Origin: Cutibacterium porci
GTDB lineage: Bacteria > Actinomycetota > Actinomycetes > Propionibacteriales > Propionibacteriaceae
DNA: 64,000 bases
Reading direction: 5' to 3'
NCBI RefSeq assembly: GCF_009696315.1
Contig: NZ_VUMG01000001.1
Span: 620,001-684,000 of the forward strand
Both the position numbers and the translations under genes were made by a program. The first letter of the stretch is position 1. The number at the start of each line of letters is the position of its first letter. Positions 15,182 through 25,538 of this stretch are shown piece after piece. The notes beneath the pieces are model-generated. The model made no database searches. It was not told the origin of the DNA and worked only from the letters and a program-made list of their open reading frames with translations.

Positions 15182-15874
15182 GTGCGTCCCTTGGTGGGCT
15201 GTCCGGGGGCTCTCGATATGGACAAGTCAAGCCTCCACCATACTCTCGCCACTCTGAAAGATCGGGATGGGTTGATCAGGATTCGAACGGACAGTACTGT
15301 TTGGGGGCTGGAAGTTTGGTTGTTGCGCAATGGTGGTCAAGTTTTCGGAGAATAATCAATGTTCTTCATCCAACACTGGTGGGAATTCTTCAGAAAGGCC
15401 ATGAGACGGTGCATTTGGGGTTCTGTCGGGTACCTCGGTTGTCTACCTTGACAAGGTTGAACCAGGTCGACCGATACGTGTCGTCTCACGGGTGGGGCGG
15501 CGAGTCCCTGTAGTATCTACAGCAATGGGCCGCGCAATCCTAGGTGCGAGAGCCCTCAAATTGGAGCAAGCTCGCGCTTTCTTGGATGCCGCCGATTGCC
15601 AAGGCAGTGGGTTCATAAACAGTTTCGATCACGAGTGTCAGAGGGTTCGCGAACAAGGGTACGCTGTTGAAATAGAAGAGAATGAACCAAATATGCGTGC
15701 ATCGGCGTTCCTGTCGCTCTGAATGGCGTCTATTCATTAGCGATATCGGTCGCTATGCCTGTAGGGCGGTATAGTGAGAAACGACTGCTCTCTCTTGCTC
15801 GCGTCATTGGCGAAGCCGTACGGCAGCTCGACGACGAAGCCGTGTCGGCTTACCCAGTTACCCCAATGGTGTGA
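15182..15874 (+). pseudogene. IclR-family regulator broken by three frameshifts
   Basis: Pieces of one IclR protein follow each other in different frames. MDKSSLHHTLATLKDRDGLI (from 15218) is the helix-turn-helix. LHPTLVGILQKGHETVHLGF (from 15364) comes next. SVVYLDKVEPGRPIRVVSRV and VVSTAMGRAIL (from about 15423) are the start of the effector domain. VYSLAISVAMPVGRYSE up to 15874 is its end. The order and spacing match the family, but the N-terminal extension is lost and at least three shifts separate the parts. The stretch 15068-15181 holds no other gene. It borders the radical SAM operon. Confidence 0.8.
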
Positions 15875-15904
15875 TTTTGAGCCCACTTTGTCGTCAAGGT
15901 GTGG

Positions 15905-16489
15905 TTAGGTTGTTCGACGGGTTACGACGCGTTGACGCGTGATTACAGCAGGGCGCCTTTGTGGTTCGGTCAGATCTACCACGACGTCAGCGAGGTGCTC
16001 AGGGTCGTGACGGACCTGGTGAAGCCTCTCCTGGATGGCCCACATGGCCCAGGAGTCGACGAAGTATTCGTCACGCCCGAGAGCGCGGTCGCGGCGGGCT
16101 TTGTAAGGGCAGGAACACCACACCGTCATCGTGGCTTGCTTGGCATTCAGCACGGTGAGTACTCCGCAGCCCTCGATGACTACGGGACGGTGAGCGTCGA
16201 GGGTCACCTCCTCGGCGAAGCAACCTTGGTGCCAGTCCCAGCGTTGGTATCGATTTTTGACGGTGAGTTCGCTCAAGTCCCACACCGCTGACAGCCTGGC
16301 CCAGCCGGGGTAGAGGTCGTCACCGTGGACGACCTGGGCCGTTGGGCAGAGCTCGGTCAGGCGGCCGGCAAGAGTCGTCTTCCCTGACCCCGAGCCACCG
16401 TCAATGAGGACAACTGCCCGCCCCGACGTGGCGTCGATGTGGTCGGCAATGGACCGGGCAGCGGCAACACTTCCCGTAATCGTCTTCAC
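15905..16489 (-). CDS. P-loop kinase, uridine-kinase-like
   Basis: The 194-residue protein has a Walker A motif (VVLIDGGSGSGKTTLAGRL), VVHGDDLYPGW at the position of the uridine-kinase D-D-F/Y segment, and RRDRALGRD as a lid-like Arg-rich part. This puts it with the uridine kinase/phosphoribulokinase-like ATPases; the actual substrate is unknown. The GTG start overlaps the mutY stop (GTGA), so it is the last gene of the heme-mutY transcript. Confidence 0.75.
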   Translation of the reverse strand: MKTITGSVAAARSIADHIDATSGRAVVLIDGGSGSGKTTLAGRLTELCPTAQVVHGDDLYPGWARLSAVWDLSELTVKNRYQRWDWHQGCFAEEVTLDAHRPVVIEGCGVLTVLNAKQATMTVWCSCPYKARRDRALGRDEYFVDSWAMWAIQERLHQVRHDPEHLADVVVDLTEPQRRPAVITRQRVVTRRTT

Positions 16490-17361
16490 AGCGTTACCCG
16501 CTCCCCGCGTCGATGCACCAAACCGTCGCTAAGCAAGGAGTCCAGGCACCGTGATGCCTGATCGGGTTCGGGCCACGCAGAAATTGCCACCTGAACCTCT
16601 ACTCCGTGGGGGTTGTTGCGCACCACGTCCATGATCACTCCGCGGCACTGACGATCCGTGCCCTTCCATGGTTGTCCCCGACGGGCCGGAGCGTTGTCGG
16701 GTTTGCCGTCTGCCACCCAGCGACACCGGTTTCTGATTGGGCAGGCCTCGCACTGTGGTGACCGTGCCGTGCATACCAGCGCTCCCAGTTCCATGGAGGC
16801 TACCGCCCACTTCGCGGCGTGAGCGTCGTCTTCGGGGACAAGCGCGTCGGCGACGACTCGTTCGGCTTTTGTCACCGAGGTCGGGCAGTTGGCGATCCCG
16901 GATTCTGCGCGCGCAATGACTCGACGCACGTTGGTGTCCAGCACCGTTGCACGTCCTCCGAAGGCGAAGGACACCACTGCGGCTGCGGTGTAGTCGCCGA
17001 TGCCTGGCAGGGCGATGAGGTCGTCATAATTGCTGGGCACATTCCCCTCGTGCCTGGTGGCGATGGCGACGGCACACGCATGTAGGCGAAGGGCCCGACG
17101 CGGGTATCCCAGGCGTCCCCACGCGGCGACCGCTTCGCCAGAATCCTCTTCGGCGAGATCGTCGGGGGTAGGCCAACGGTTCATCCAGTCGTGCCACGGG
17201 CCAATTACCCGCGACACTGGCGTCTGCTGGCTCATGACTTCGCTGACGAGTACACCCCACGGTGAGGTGCCAGCTCGACGCCACGGCAGATCGCGACCGT
17301 TAGCGTCAAACCAGTCACACACTGCCTCGACGGCCTGTGGAGTTAGCCCGGTGCCAGGCAC
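16486..17361 (-). CDS. mutY: A/G-specific adenine DNA glycosylase
   Basis: MutY removes A paired with 8-oxoguanine. Visible are SEVMSQQTPVSRV with the catalytic Glu, the helix-hairpin-helix LPGIGDYTAAAV, VLDTNVRRV with the catalytic Asp, and the 4Fe-4S loop CTARSPQCEACPIRNRC. At 291 residues it lacks the long C-terminal Nudix-like 8-oxoG recognition domain of E. coli MutY, as is usual in actinobacteria. It starts at GTG three bases after the hemL stop and overlaps the kinase. Confidence 0.93.
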   Translation of the reverse strand: MPGTGLTPQAVEAVCDWFDANGRDLPWRRAGTSPWGVLVSEVMSQQTPVSRVIGPWHDWMNRWPTPDDLAEEDSGEAVAAWGRLGYPRRALRLHACAVAIATRHEGNVPSNYDDLIALPGIGDYTAAAVVSFAFGGRATVLDTNVRRVIARAESGIANCPTSVTKAERVVADALVPEDDAHAAKWAVASMELGALVCTARSPQCEACPIRNRCRWVADGKPDNAPARRGQPWKGTDRQCRGVIMDVVRNNPHGVEVQVAISAWPEPDQASRCLDSLLSDGLVHRRGERVTL

Positions 17362-17364
17362 TGA

Positions 17365-18678
17365 TCACGCCTGTGATGTCACCCGGGCAGCTGCCTCGGC
17401 GGCTTGTGGTAGTGCGGAGCTAAAGACCGCAAACGCCTCGTCGTCGTGGGCGTCAGAAAGGAACCAGGCCTCGAAGCACGATGGCGGTAGGTTGACCCCG
17501 GCGTCCAGCATGGCGTGGAAGAACGCGGTATATGCCTCGGCGTTTTGAGATTTCGCGTCGTCATAATTGCGCACCGGGGAATCGACGCCAAAGAAGACGC
17601 TGAAGAGATTCCCGGCGTTCTGTAAGCGGTAGGTGACTCCCGCTGCATCGAGTGCTGATGTGAGCTCTGTGCGCCACTTCTCAGATCGGGCATCGAGTCG
17701 CTGATATACCTCGTTATTAGCAAGTTGCAGGGTCTTGACCCCCGCGACGGTGGCTAGTGGGTTACCAGATAGTGTGCCAGCCTGGTATACGGGGCCGGTG
17801 GGAGCGAGCAGGTCCATGACATCGGCGCGTCCTCCCAGGGCGGCCAACGGCATACCCCCGCCAACCACTTTGCCGAAGGTGAAAATATCGGGAGCGAAAT
17901 CCTCGCCCTCGTGTTGTTGAAGACCCCAGAACCCCGATGCGCTACACCGGAAGCCGGTGAGTACTTCGTCGGTAATCATCAGGGCACCGTGCTCGGTTGT
18001 GAGGCGACGGATTGCGGCATTGAAGCCGGGTTCGGGAGGAACGACTCCCATATTGGCGGGGCAGGATTCCACGATCACTGCGGCAATCTGGTCGCCGCGC
18101 TCTAAGAACACCGTCTCCAGCGCCTCGACGTCGTTGTACGTTACGACGATGGTATCGGCGGTCGATGCAGCCGGCACACCGGCCGAACCCGGCAGTCCAG
18201 CTGTTGCTACACCGGAACCGGCTGCGGCAAGTAGTGCGTCGGAGTGGCCGTGATAATTGCCTGCAAATTTGACGATGACGTCACGTCCGGTGGCGCCACG
18301 GGCCAAACGAACTGCCGTCATGGTCGCTTCTGTGCCGGTAGAGACGAAACGTACCTTCTCGACTGGGGCCATCCGTTCGACGATGGCATCGGCGAGTTCG
18401 GTTTCGGTGCGAGTCGGAGCGCCAAAGGACAGTCCTTTTGATGCGGCCTCTTGAACTGCACGGACGACGTCGGGGTGAGCGTGTCCGAGCAGAGCTGGAC
18501 CCCAGGTACACACCAGGTCGAGGTAGCGAGTGCCCTCGGCGTCCCAAATCCACGGGCCCTGAGCTTTCTCGATGAAGCGGGGGACTCCACCTACTGAGCC
18601 GTAAGCCCGCACCGGGGAATCCACTCCGCCGGGAATGACAGCTTGAGCGGCGGAAAACAGTTCGGCGTTGGAGGTCAT
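17365..18678 (-). CDS. hemL: Glutamate-1-semialdehyde 2,1-aminomutase
   Basis: This PLP enzyme turns glutamate-1-semialdehyde into 5-aminolevulinate, the second step of the C5 heme route. Motifs include [14 protein letters not shown] at the N-terminus, [21 protein letters not shown] and [12 protein letters not shown], whose Lys holds PLP. ATG 18678 has AAGGAAG upstream; the 30 codons before it are not family-like. 437 residues, normal. It is downstream of hemB in one operon. Confidence 0.96.
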   Translation of the reverse strand: MTSNAELFSAAQAVIPGGVDSPVRAYGSVGGVPRFIEKAQGPWIWDAEGTRYLDLVCTWGPALLGHAHPDVVRAVQEAASKGLSFGAPTRTETELADAIVERMAPVEKVRFVSTGTEATMTAVRLARGATGRDVIVKFAGNYHGHSDALLAAAGSGVATAGLPGSAGVPAASTADTIVVTYNDVEALETVFLERGDQIAAVIVESCPANMGVVPPEPGFNAAIRRLTTEHGALMITDEVLTGFRCSASGFWGLQQHEGEDFAPDIFTFGKVVGGGMPLAALGGRADVMDLLAPTGPVYQAGTLSGNPLATVAGVKTLQLANNEVYQRLDARSEKWRTELTSALDAAGVTYRLQNAGNLFSVFFGVDSPVRNYDDAKSQNAEAYTAFFHAMLDAGVNLPPSCFEAWFLSDAHDDEAFAVFSSALPQAAEAAARVTSQA

Positions 18679-18725
18679 GGCTTCCTTCCGGTGTTGGGGC
18701 TTGCGGTGAGCATGATCACGGCGGA

Positions 18726-19772
18726 TTAGAAATCTTTGCGGAACATCTGGGCGGCCTCGATCGCCCAATAGGTCAAGACAAGATCGGCACCGGCGCGCAC
18801 AATCGACGTCAGCGACTCGCTGATGCAGCGGTGGCGATCGATCCAGCCATTGGCGGCAGCGGCTTCGAGCATGGCGTATTCGCCGGAGACTTGGTAGGCG
18901 GCCACTGGCACCTGCGACACCGTGGCGACGTCGGCCAGGACGTCGAGGTAGTGGGATGCGGGCTTGACCATGACCACGTCGGCTCCCTCGGCGAGGTCGA
19001 GCAGAGCTTCGCGCATACCTTCCCGGCGGTTCGACGGATCCTGCTGGTATGCCTTGCGATCACCCTTGAGGGAACAATCGACGGCGTCACGGAAGGGCCC
19101 GAAGAAGGCTGAGGCGTACTTGGCCGAATACGCCATGATCGACACGTCAGTGAATCCCTCGCCATCTAAAGCATCGCGAATAACCGCGATCTGGCCGTCC
19201 ATCATTCCCGACGGGGAGACCATGTGTGCTCCGGCGCGCGCCTGGGAGACCGCCATCGCGGCGTACAGCGGTAGAGTGGAGTCATTGTCGACGCGACCAT
19301 CAGGTGTCAAGGCTCCGCAATGGCCATGGTCGGTGAACTCGTCGAGACACGTGTCGGCGCAGACCACCAAATCGTCACCGACGGCTTCGCGCACCGCAGA
19401 GATGCCAGCGTTGAGGATGCCCTTGGGATCCCACGCCTGAGAACCGATCTCGTCTTTATGTTCGGGGATGCCGAATAGGTCAAGACCGCCGATACCAGCT
19501 TCGGCAGCTTGGGTGGCGAGCTCCTTGATCGACTCAGTGGAGTGCTGGAACTGTCCGGGCAGACTGGCGATCTCGACGGGAGAGCTAATCCCCTCCTTGA
19601 CGAATACCGGCAGCATCAGCTGGGCGGGGGCGACACGGGTTTCGGCAACCATCCTGCGTATCGCGGGGGTGGCGCGTAGTCGGCGCGGGCGGGAGACAGG
19701 GCGCAGCCTTTCGGGCAGTGGTTTGACTCCGGTCATGCGTGGATCACTGGCATCAGGCAGGTACAGGTTCAT
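18726..19772 (-). CDS. hemB: Porphobilinogen synthase (ALA dehydratase)
   Basis: It joins two 5-aminolevulinates to porphobilinogen. The Schiff-base lysines lie in [16 protein letters not shown] and [11 protein letters not shown]. The metal loop [12 protein letters not shown] is the mixed Cys/Asp form seen in actinobacteria. 348 residues. ATG 19772 is preferred over a TTG two codons earlier, with AAAGAAG as ribosome-binding site. It lies between hemD and hemL, with small gaps. Confidence 0.96.
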   Translation of the reverse strand: MNLYLPDASDPRMTGVKPLPERLRPVSRPRRLRATPAIRRMVAETRVAPAQLMLPVFVKEGISSPVEIASLPGQFQHSTESIKELATQAAEAGIGGLDLFGIPEHKDEIGSQAWDPKGILNAGISAVREAVGDDLVVCADTCLDEFTDHGHCGALTPDGRVDNDSTLPLYAAMAVSQARAGAHMVSPSGMMDGQIAVIRDALDGEGFTDVSIMAYSAKYASAFFGPFRDAVDCSLKGDRKAYQQDPSNRREGMREALLDLAEGADVVMVKPASHYLDVLADVATVSQVPVAAYQVSGEYAMLEAAAANGWIDRHRCISESLTSIVRAGADLVLTYWAIEAAQMFRKDF

Positions 19773-19801
19773 GATCAACTTCTTTCATGAGCGGTCGTCG
19801 A

Positions 19802-20530
19802 TCAGGCGACCAGGGATTCCACCGCTTCAAGGACGGCCTGTGGCGTAGGGGAGGAGGCCACCGCATCCGCTGGGCGACCAAGCTCTTCAAGGGTCCCGGC
19901 GGTGGGCTTACCAAGGGCGACGAGCTTTTGACGGCGCCATCCCAGCGGCTCAACCAGCTTGACGAGCGCACGCCCTACCGAGGAAGCAGTAACGACGACA
20001 GCCCCGACAGATGGCCACGATTGGGCGATGACCTCAGGCAATTCCTCGACGGCGGCAGTGGTGTACACCTCGCGGCGATTTACTGTGCAGCCGATTTTTG
20101 TTAGCCCTTGCGGCACGGTATCGGCGGCTAACTGGGATGTCGGTAGTAGCACGTTGGCCACCCCGCCAGGCCACTGCGTGACCAACCCGGTACCGCTGTG
20201 ATCGTTGGGAACAAAGTCGACATTGATGCCGCGCCCGCGCAGTGCGCTAGCGGTGGCGGTGCCAACCGCAGCCACCTTGATGGTGGGATTCGGTAGCGGG
20301 TCAGGTAGGAGCGCAACGGTGGTTTTCGAGGTGACGACTAGCCAGTCGGCCTGCCGCCACAGGTCGGAGTTGGTGAGTTCCTCGGCTGGTGGCAGCGTCA
20401 CGGTGCGCGTCAACGCCTTGTGGATGACCCCATAACCGGCTTGCTTCAAGGTTGTTACGAACTTGTCGTGGGGGTCGTCGCGGGGAACGACGACTGGGGG
20501 CTTGATGCGATCGGCAGGGTTTGTGGTCAT
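19802..20530 (-). CDS. hemD: Uroporphyrinogen-III synthase (stand-alone HemD)
   Basis: The protein has 242 residues and two Rossmann-like halves. WLVVTSKTTVALL and VVVTASSVGRALVKL are the T-S segments typical of the family, and AAVGTATASALRGRG is the A-V-G-x-x-T-A part. Overall sequence conservation in HemD is low, so the call also relies on its place between hemC (4-base overlap) and hemB. A second HemD domain is fused to a methyltransferase at 36957-38672. Confidence 0.9.
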   Translation of the reverse strand: MTTNPADRIKPPVVVPRDDPHDKFVTTLKQAGYGVIHKALTRTVTLPPAEELTNSDLWRQADWLVVTSKTTVALLPDPLPNPTIKVAAVGTATASALRGRGINVDFVPNDHSGTGLVTQWPGGVANVLLPTSQLAADTVPQGLTKIGCTVNRREVYTTAAVEELPEVIAQSWPSVGAVVVTASSVGRALVKLVEPLGWRRQKLVALGKPTAGTLEELGRPADAVASSPTPQAVLEAVESLVA

Positions 20531-21540
20531 CGAGTGCTTCCTGAGGCTTTGAGGTCTGCAACGTCGGTAGCGCCGTCGTCCAGTAATTCCTCGGCGGCCG
20601 TCACACCTAGCGTATGTGCCGCTGCCAGCGCTGGATCAACCTCATCGGGCAACTCGACGCTGACCCGTTCTCGAATGGTGCGCGATCCGTCGATGGCAGC
20701 CACCACGACGTCCAGCGTCAGTATGGCCGGAGACTTTCCAGCAGCAGGCTTGAGGTGTGCCAATGCTCCGATGGGGGCAGCGCACCCCGCTTCCAGATGG
20801 GAGAGCACCGCACGCTCGGCGGTGACTGCCAGCCTGGTCTGCTGGTCGTCAATCTTTGCTAGCGCCTTGGCGAGTGTGCCGTGGCGTGAATCGGCGGTTC
20901 GGCATTCGACAGCGAGCGCTCCTTGCGCGGGAGCTGGTAGCACGATTGATGGGTCGAGGACCTCAGTGATGACGTCGCGATGGCCCAGCCGAGCCAATCC
21001 GGATGCTGCCAGCACGACGGCGTCAAGGTCCTCTTTGCCACCGCCCTGGGCGTAATGGCCAAGTCCCTTCACGCGACCCAGTCGGGTGTCGACATTTCCG
21101 CGAATGTCGACAATGGTCAGGTCCGGGCGCACCGCCAATACCTGTGCTGCCCGTCGCGGTGAGCCTGTTCCGACGCTAGCTCCGTGCGGGAGGTCGGTAA
21201 GGGTGAGCCCGTCGCGGGCTACCAAGGCGTCGCGCGGGTCTTCCCGAACTGGAACGGCACCGATCGTCAACCCGAGCGGGTGTCCGGTAGGAAGGTCCTT
21301 GAAGGAGTGGACAGCTATATCGGCATCTCCGCTAAAGAGGGCAGACCGGATCGCTGAAGCGAATACCCCGATCCCACCCATTGCCGCTAACGATGCTGTC
21401 GAGGTGTCGCCGTGGGTCGTGATCGTCGTCAGATCGACGTCTAACCCCTCCGATCTGAGTAATCCCGCAACCATTTCTGATTGAGTAGTGGCCAGGGTAC
21501 TGGCTCGGGTTCCCAGACGGATCGCAGACATATTCTTCAT
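20527..21540 (-). CDS. hemC: Porphobilinogen deaminase (hydroxymethylbilane synthase)
   Basis: It polymerises four porphobilinogens. Seen are IRLGTRASTLATTQSEMV, VHSFKDLPT, GTGSPRRAAQV, DIRGNVDTRL and the dipyrromethane-binding Cys in EAGCAAPIGALAH. Starts at 21540 (ATG), 21531 (ATG) or GTG 21555 are all possible; none has a strong ribosome-binding site, and the family alignment only requires MSAIRLG. About 337 residues. It is 36 bases after hemG and overlaps hemD. Confidence 0.94.
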   Translation of the reverse strand: MKNMSAIRLGTRASTLATTQSEMVAGLLRSEGLDVDLTTITTHGDTSTASLAAMGGIGVFASAIRSALFSGDADIAVHSFKDLPTGHPLGLTIGAVPVREDPRDALVARDGLTLTDLPHGASVGTGSPRRAAQVLAVRPDLTIVDIRGNVDTRLGRVKGLGHYAQGGGKEDLDAVVLAASGLARLGHRDVITEVLDPSIVLPAPAQGALAVECRTADSRHGTLAKALAKIDDQQTRLAVTAERAVLSHLEAGCAAPIGALAHLKPAAGKSPAILTLDVVVAAIDGSRTIRERVSVELPDEVDPALAAAHTLGVTAAEELLDDGATDVADLKASGSTR

Positions 21541-21576
21541 TGTGTCACTCAGCACCGACGCCGGTTCAGTCCGCTA

Positions 21577-23016
21577 TCAGACCAACTGACGAACGGTTTG
21601 GCGAGCTTGCGGCACCAGAGCAGCGATACCCGATCCTGACGCCCACGCCCCGACGAGGCCGATTCCTCCCCGTCCCGCCTGGTTCAATGCTTCGAGCTGA
21701 CGATGCAGACCGTCACGCCATGCTCTCGTTTGAGGAGTCGTCGGAGCCAGCGAGCCTGTCCAGTGGATGATCTGAGAGTCCACAACCTGATCGGCTGAGA
21801 GGTCGACGCCGAGCAATACGGAGGCGTCTGCTAGAGCCTGGTCAACGCTCAAGGCGACATTCGTCTCACCGGATCGACCGTAGGAGACCCTCAGTAGGTG
21901 CAGGCCGTCGGGGCACGATTGTGCCAAGCTGGGCCACTTCGCCGACATATGGGTGAGCGCCTTGGCGGTGACGGTGGTCGTTCCGGGGGCTACCAGCATT
22001 CCGTTTCCGCGCGGGTTGGCATCGAGCTCGGGTGCTTGCAAAGCGAGATTGACGTGGCCAATTGGGGCGCCGGGTACCATCTCGGGCCCGGCAGTATCAA
22101 TGACACTGCTCAGCAGCTTTGTGGCAGGCCCGGCTGAGCATGCCACCACGACCCGAGGAGTCACAAAGGACCGGACGTCGCCGTCAGGAATTGGTGGCAA
22201 CGAGGGATTCGGGTTGCGGGAGGTTCCAGCTGCCTCTACCAGCCACTCGTCGCCGTGGTGAGTAACCTCGCGTGCCCCCATTCGGGTCATGATGGTCGCG
22301 CCAGCGCGTTCGGCTTGACGGTGTAATTCTGCGGGCATGGTGAACATGCCGCCGGCTACCGAGGCGACGGCAGGCCCACCTGGCATCCGTGAACGGCACA
22401 GCGCAACTCCTGCGGCCAGTGATCCAGTGGCCTGAGTGGCGGCTCTGAGGCCGGGGGAGACGACGTCGGCTGACAGCACATGCGGATCGGCGGCATGAAT
22501 GCCGCCGGCGATCGGGGTAACGAGGCGACGTAACACTTCGGGCCCCATACGGGAAGCCACCAGCGTTCCCAGGTCTCGGGGGAGTTCCTCGGGCATCGGG
22601 GCGCGATCGAGCTCTGCAGCACGGGCGGCTTCGTCGGCCCCCAGGGCACTGATGACGGCTAGGTCTGACAAGTCCGCCGGGATGCCCAAAATGGCGTTGG
22701 TTGGCATCGCGAAGCAGGCGTCGTCGAAATACACCCACGACGGGGCTGTGGCCGGTGTTTCAACCGTCAATCCCAGCTCGGTAGCAAGCTCGGCGGAATC
22801 CGGTAGACGGGTCGCCCACCCTTCGGCTCCAATGTCGTAGCTGATTCCGGCCAACGTCGACCCTGCCACCAGGCCGCCGGTGTACCCGCGTGACTCGACA
22901 AGGACGGGGCGCAGACCCTCCTGGGTGAATTGCCAGGCGGCTATGAGGCCAGCCATGCCCCCGCCAATAACGACAGCGTCGACGCGCTGCGGATCAGAAG
23001 TGTTCGTCATAGTCAC
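21577..23016 (-). CDS. hemG: FAD-dependent coproporphyrinogen/protoporphyrinogen oxidase
   Basis: The 479-residue HemY/CgoX-type enzyme opens with the FAD motif VVIGGGMAGLIAAWQF and continues YDIGAEGWATRLPDS. It ends with the second FAD-contact segment, GIGLVGAWASGSGIAALV. In Gram-positive bacteria this family oxidises coproporphyrinogen III to coproporphyrin III, which fits the HemQ fused to ferrochelatase nearby. The gene is also called hemY or cgoX. GTG 23016 overlaps the hemE stop; ATG 23010 is the alternative start. Confidence 0.93.
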   Translation of the reverse strand: MTMTNTSDPQRVDAVVIGGGMAGLIAAWQFTQEGLRPVLVESRGYTGGLVAGSTLAGISYDIGAEGWATRLPDSAELATELGLTVETPATAPSWVYFDDACFAMPTNAILGIPADLSDLAVISALGADEAARAAELDRAPMPEELPRDLGTLVASRMGPEVLRRLVTPIAGGIHAADPHVLSADVVSPGLRAATQATGSLAAGVALCRSRMPGGPAVASVAGGMFTMPAELHRQAERAGATIMTRMGAREVTHHGDEWLVEAAGTSRNPNPSLPPIPDGDVRSFVTPRVVVACSAGPATKLLSSVIDTAGPEMVPGAPIGHVNLALQAPELDANPRGNGMLVAPGTTTVTAKALTHMSAKWPSLAQSCPDGLHLLRVSYGRSGETNVALSVDQALADASVLLGVDLSADQVVDSQIIHWTGSLAPTTPQTRAWRDGLHRQLEALNQAGRGGIGLVGAWASGSGIAALVPQARQTVRQLV

Positions 23017-24074
23017 AGTGAATGCACCAGCTCTACTAGGCGTGTCAAGATGTCAGGGTCGGTATTCGAGGGCACGCCGTGGCCCAAATTGACGATATGC
23101 CCAGGGGCTTGACGTCCTGCTGCGACGATCTGGCGGGTGGCAGTCTCTAACGGTTCCCATCCGGCGAAGAGCAACGCAGGATCAATGTTTCCCTGCAGCG
23201 GCATCTCCATGCCGGAAACTATGAGAGTCGCTGAGGCTTCGTCGAGGCTGACGCGGTGGTCGACGCCAAGTACCGGATACCGCGACGCCGTAGCTGCTAC
23301 CTGCGCAAACTCAGAAAGCAGGTGCGTCGCGTTTACGCCGAAATGAATTACTGGGGTAGTGGGATCGACGCTAGCTAGCGCACGCTGAGAAAAGGGTGCG
23401 GCGCTGGCTCGGTAATCAGTAGCGCTCAGTGAGCCAGCCCAGGAATCAAACAGCTGAATGGCTCGCGCCCCACCCCGCAACTGGGCTGCCAGGAAGGCGG
23501 CGTCGAGGTCAGCAACCCAGTCCATGAGCTTCGACCAGGCGGATGGATTGGAATGCATCATCGCCCGAGCAGCCAGATGATCGCGTGACGGACCACCCTC
23601 GACAAGGTAGGCGGCAATAGTGAACGGGGCACCCGCAAAACCGATGAGTGGGGTGGCGTTGCCTAACTCAGCGACGACTAGGCGTGCCGCCTTCTCAATA
23701 ACAGAACAGTCCCCGATATTGCGCTCAGTAATGCGGTCAACATCCGAGGTTGTACGGATGGGCTCGTCGAGGACAGGCCCGACTCCCGGCTCAATGCGTA
23801 CCCCTGTCCCGGCGAGGGCCAGCGGCACCATGATGTCGGAATAGAGGACGGCCCCATCGACGTGATGGCGGCGCACAGGTTGGCAGGTGATTTCGGCAGC
23901 GAGCTCGGGGTTGAGGCACGAGTCGAGCATCGTAGTGCCCGCTCGGGCTTTCCGATACTCCGGCAGCGAACGGCCTGCCTGGCGCATAAACCACACCGGG
24001 GTGACGGCAGGGCGATGTCCGCTCATGGCCTGTAACAGCGGTGAATCTGCTGTGAACGTAGTGGTCTCAGTCAT
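23013..24074 (-). CDS. hemE: Uroporphyrinogen decarboxylase
   Basis: It converts uroporphyrinogen III to coproporphyrinogen III. PVWFMRQAGRSLPEYR is the N-terminal signature with the substrate-binding Arg residues. GFAGAPFTIAAYLVEGG and LFDSWAGSLSATDY are the other family blocks. ATG 24074, with AAGG before it, or the adjoining GTG 24077 starts a protein of about 353 residues. It is the first gene of the leftward heme operon and diverges from hemA across about 110 bases. Confidence 0.96.
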   Translation of the reverse strand: MTETTTFTADSPLLQAMSGHRPAVTPVWFMRQAGRSLPEYRKARAGTTMLDSCLNPELAAEITCQPVRRHHVDGAVLYSDIMVPLALAGTGVRIEPGVGPVLDEPIRTTSDVDRITERNIGDCSVIEKAARLVVAELGNATPLIGFAGAPFTIAAYLVEGGPSRDHLAARAMMHSNPSAWSKLMDWVADLDAAFLAAQLRGGARAIQLFDSWAGSLSATDYRASAAPFSQRALASVDPTTPVIHFGVNATHLLSEFAQVAATASRYPVLGVDHRVSLDEASATLIVSGMEMPLQGNIDPALLFAGWEPLETATRQIVAAGRQAPGHIVNLGHGVPSNTDPDILTRLVELVHSL

Positions 24075-24188
24075 CACCTTGATTGTGCCTCACTGCGCGT
24101 CGATGTCGTCCACGGGGCGGCAGTTGGGTGAAATACGCCCCTCAAATGTGCTGGGGTTCGTCGTGACAGCATGGTTGAATAGCGCCTC

Positions 24189-25538
24189 GTGGGATTGTGT
24201 GTCTTGACCGTGGATCATGCCGAGCAAGGGCTTGGCGTCGTTTCCGAGGCTGCCGCGCAGGTTGACGGACTCGGCCTGGCATTGACCGATCATCCCCAGA
24301 TTCGGGGAGCCCTTGTGCTGTCCACGTGCAACCGGGTGTGCCTGATTGCTGAGACGTCTCCCGATGCCACCGTGCAGGGGTTTGACGAGGCCGCGCTGCG
24401 CACCCTCATTGCAGATCACGGTGCGACTGTGTTGGCCGAATCGGCCCAGCTCTTTTGTGAAAACGACGCTGTGTGGCGTGTGTTCCGGGTGGCTTCCGGC
24501 TTGGAATCGATGGTCGTCGGGGAGCGTGAGGTTGCCGGACAGATGAAGCGTGCCCTCACCCAGGCGCGCCATGAGCAGACCGTCAGCTACACCATTGGCC
24601 ACGTCGTCGAGGAGGCCCTCAAGACGTCGCGTCACGTCGCTACTGAGACCGCGCTGGCTGCTGAGGGCCGTACGGTCGTCGCGGTCGGCCTTGAACTTGT
24701 CGCTCAGCGGGTGGATTTGGATGGCGCTCGGGTGCTTGTCATGGGGACTGGCTCCTATGCCGGCGCATCGTGCGCTCAGCTGACGTCTCGCGGGGTTGCT
24801 GAGATTATGGTCCATTCGGCCTCCGGGCGCGCCGCAGGATTTGCTCGACGCCACCGGGTGACTGAGGCCCTCGACCTTGACGCTGCACTGGCGCAGGCTG
24901 ACCTTGTCGTTACCTGTCGTGGGTCGGGGATTCCGGCATTGTCCACCGAGGCTGCTCAACGTGCGGTTGACGCTCGTGATGGCCGCGATCTGATGGTCCT
25001 TGATCTAGCGGTCAGCGGGGATGTTGAGGAGCCTGTTCCCGCCGGGGTGGAGGTCATCGACTTGGAGACGATCCGGCAGGCTGTCCCCGCGTCGGCGGAG
25101 GCTGAAAGGGCTGCCGCCGAGCACATCGTCGCTACCGGAGTCCGTCATCTTGCCGTCGATCTTGAGCGTCGTCGGATGGCTCCAGCTGTTGTGGCACTGC
25201 GTGACGTTATTTCAGATTTGGTTGCCGCTGAGCTGGAGCGTCTGCCCGAAGAAGGATCGGTACCTGTCGATGAAGTAGCGGCGTCCCTTCGACGGCTTGC
25301 CGCGTCAATGGCGCACATCCCGTCGGCTCGGGCCAGAATGGCCTCTGAACAAGGTTTGGGAGATCGCTGGCTGAATTCCTTGTCAGACGTATTGGGTATC
25401 GACGTAGACATTGCGGCACCCGTTATCGACATGTCCAATTTCGCTAAATCTGACTATATGACGTGTCCGGTCACCGGTTTGCGAGTGGAAGATCTTGCTG
25501 CAAACGCCGTGCACCGAGGTGAGGAGAGGAAATCATGA
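24189..25538 (+). CDS. hemA: Glutamyl-tRNA reductase
   Basis: It reduces Glu-tRNA to glutamate-1-semialdehyde, the committed step. LVLSTCNRV carries the catalytic Cys, and [20 protein letters not shown] is the strongest family block. [12 protein letters not shown] is the NADPH motif (changed from the usual GAGEM). The start is GTG 24189 without a clear ribosome-binding site, but the N-terminus aligns with the family. 449 residues. It overlaps hemHQ by 4 bases (ATGA). Confidence 0.95.
   Translation: MGLCVLTVDHAEQGLGVVSEAAAQVDGLGLALTDHPQIRGALVLSTCNRVCLIAETSPDATVQGFDEAALRTLIADHGATVLAESAQLFCENDAVWRVFRVASGLESMVVGEREVAGQMKRALTQARHEQTVSYTIGHVVEEALKTSRHVATETALAAEGRTVVAVGLELVAQRVDLDGARVLVMGTGSYAGASCAQLTSRGVAEIMVHSASGRAAGFARRHRVTEALDLDAALAQADLVVTCRGSGIPALSTEAAQRAVDARDGRDLMVLDLAVSGDVEEPVPAGVEVIDLETIRQAVPASAEAERAAAEHIVATGVRHLAVDLERRRMAPAVVALRDVISDLVAAELERLPEEGSVPVDEVAASLRRLAASMAHIPSARARMASEQGLGDRWLNSLSDVLGIDVDIAAPVIDMSNFAKSDYMTCPVTGLRVEDLAANAVHRGEERKS

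Noticed and set aside
24090-24959. 289-codon minus-strand ORF opposite hemA
   Set aside because: It is a mirror of hemA codon bias with no recognisable motif and no room for a promoter beyond hemE.
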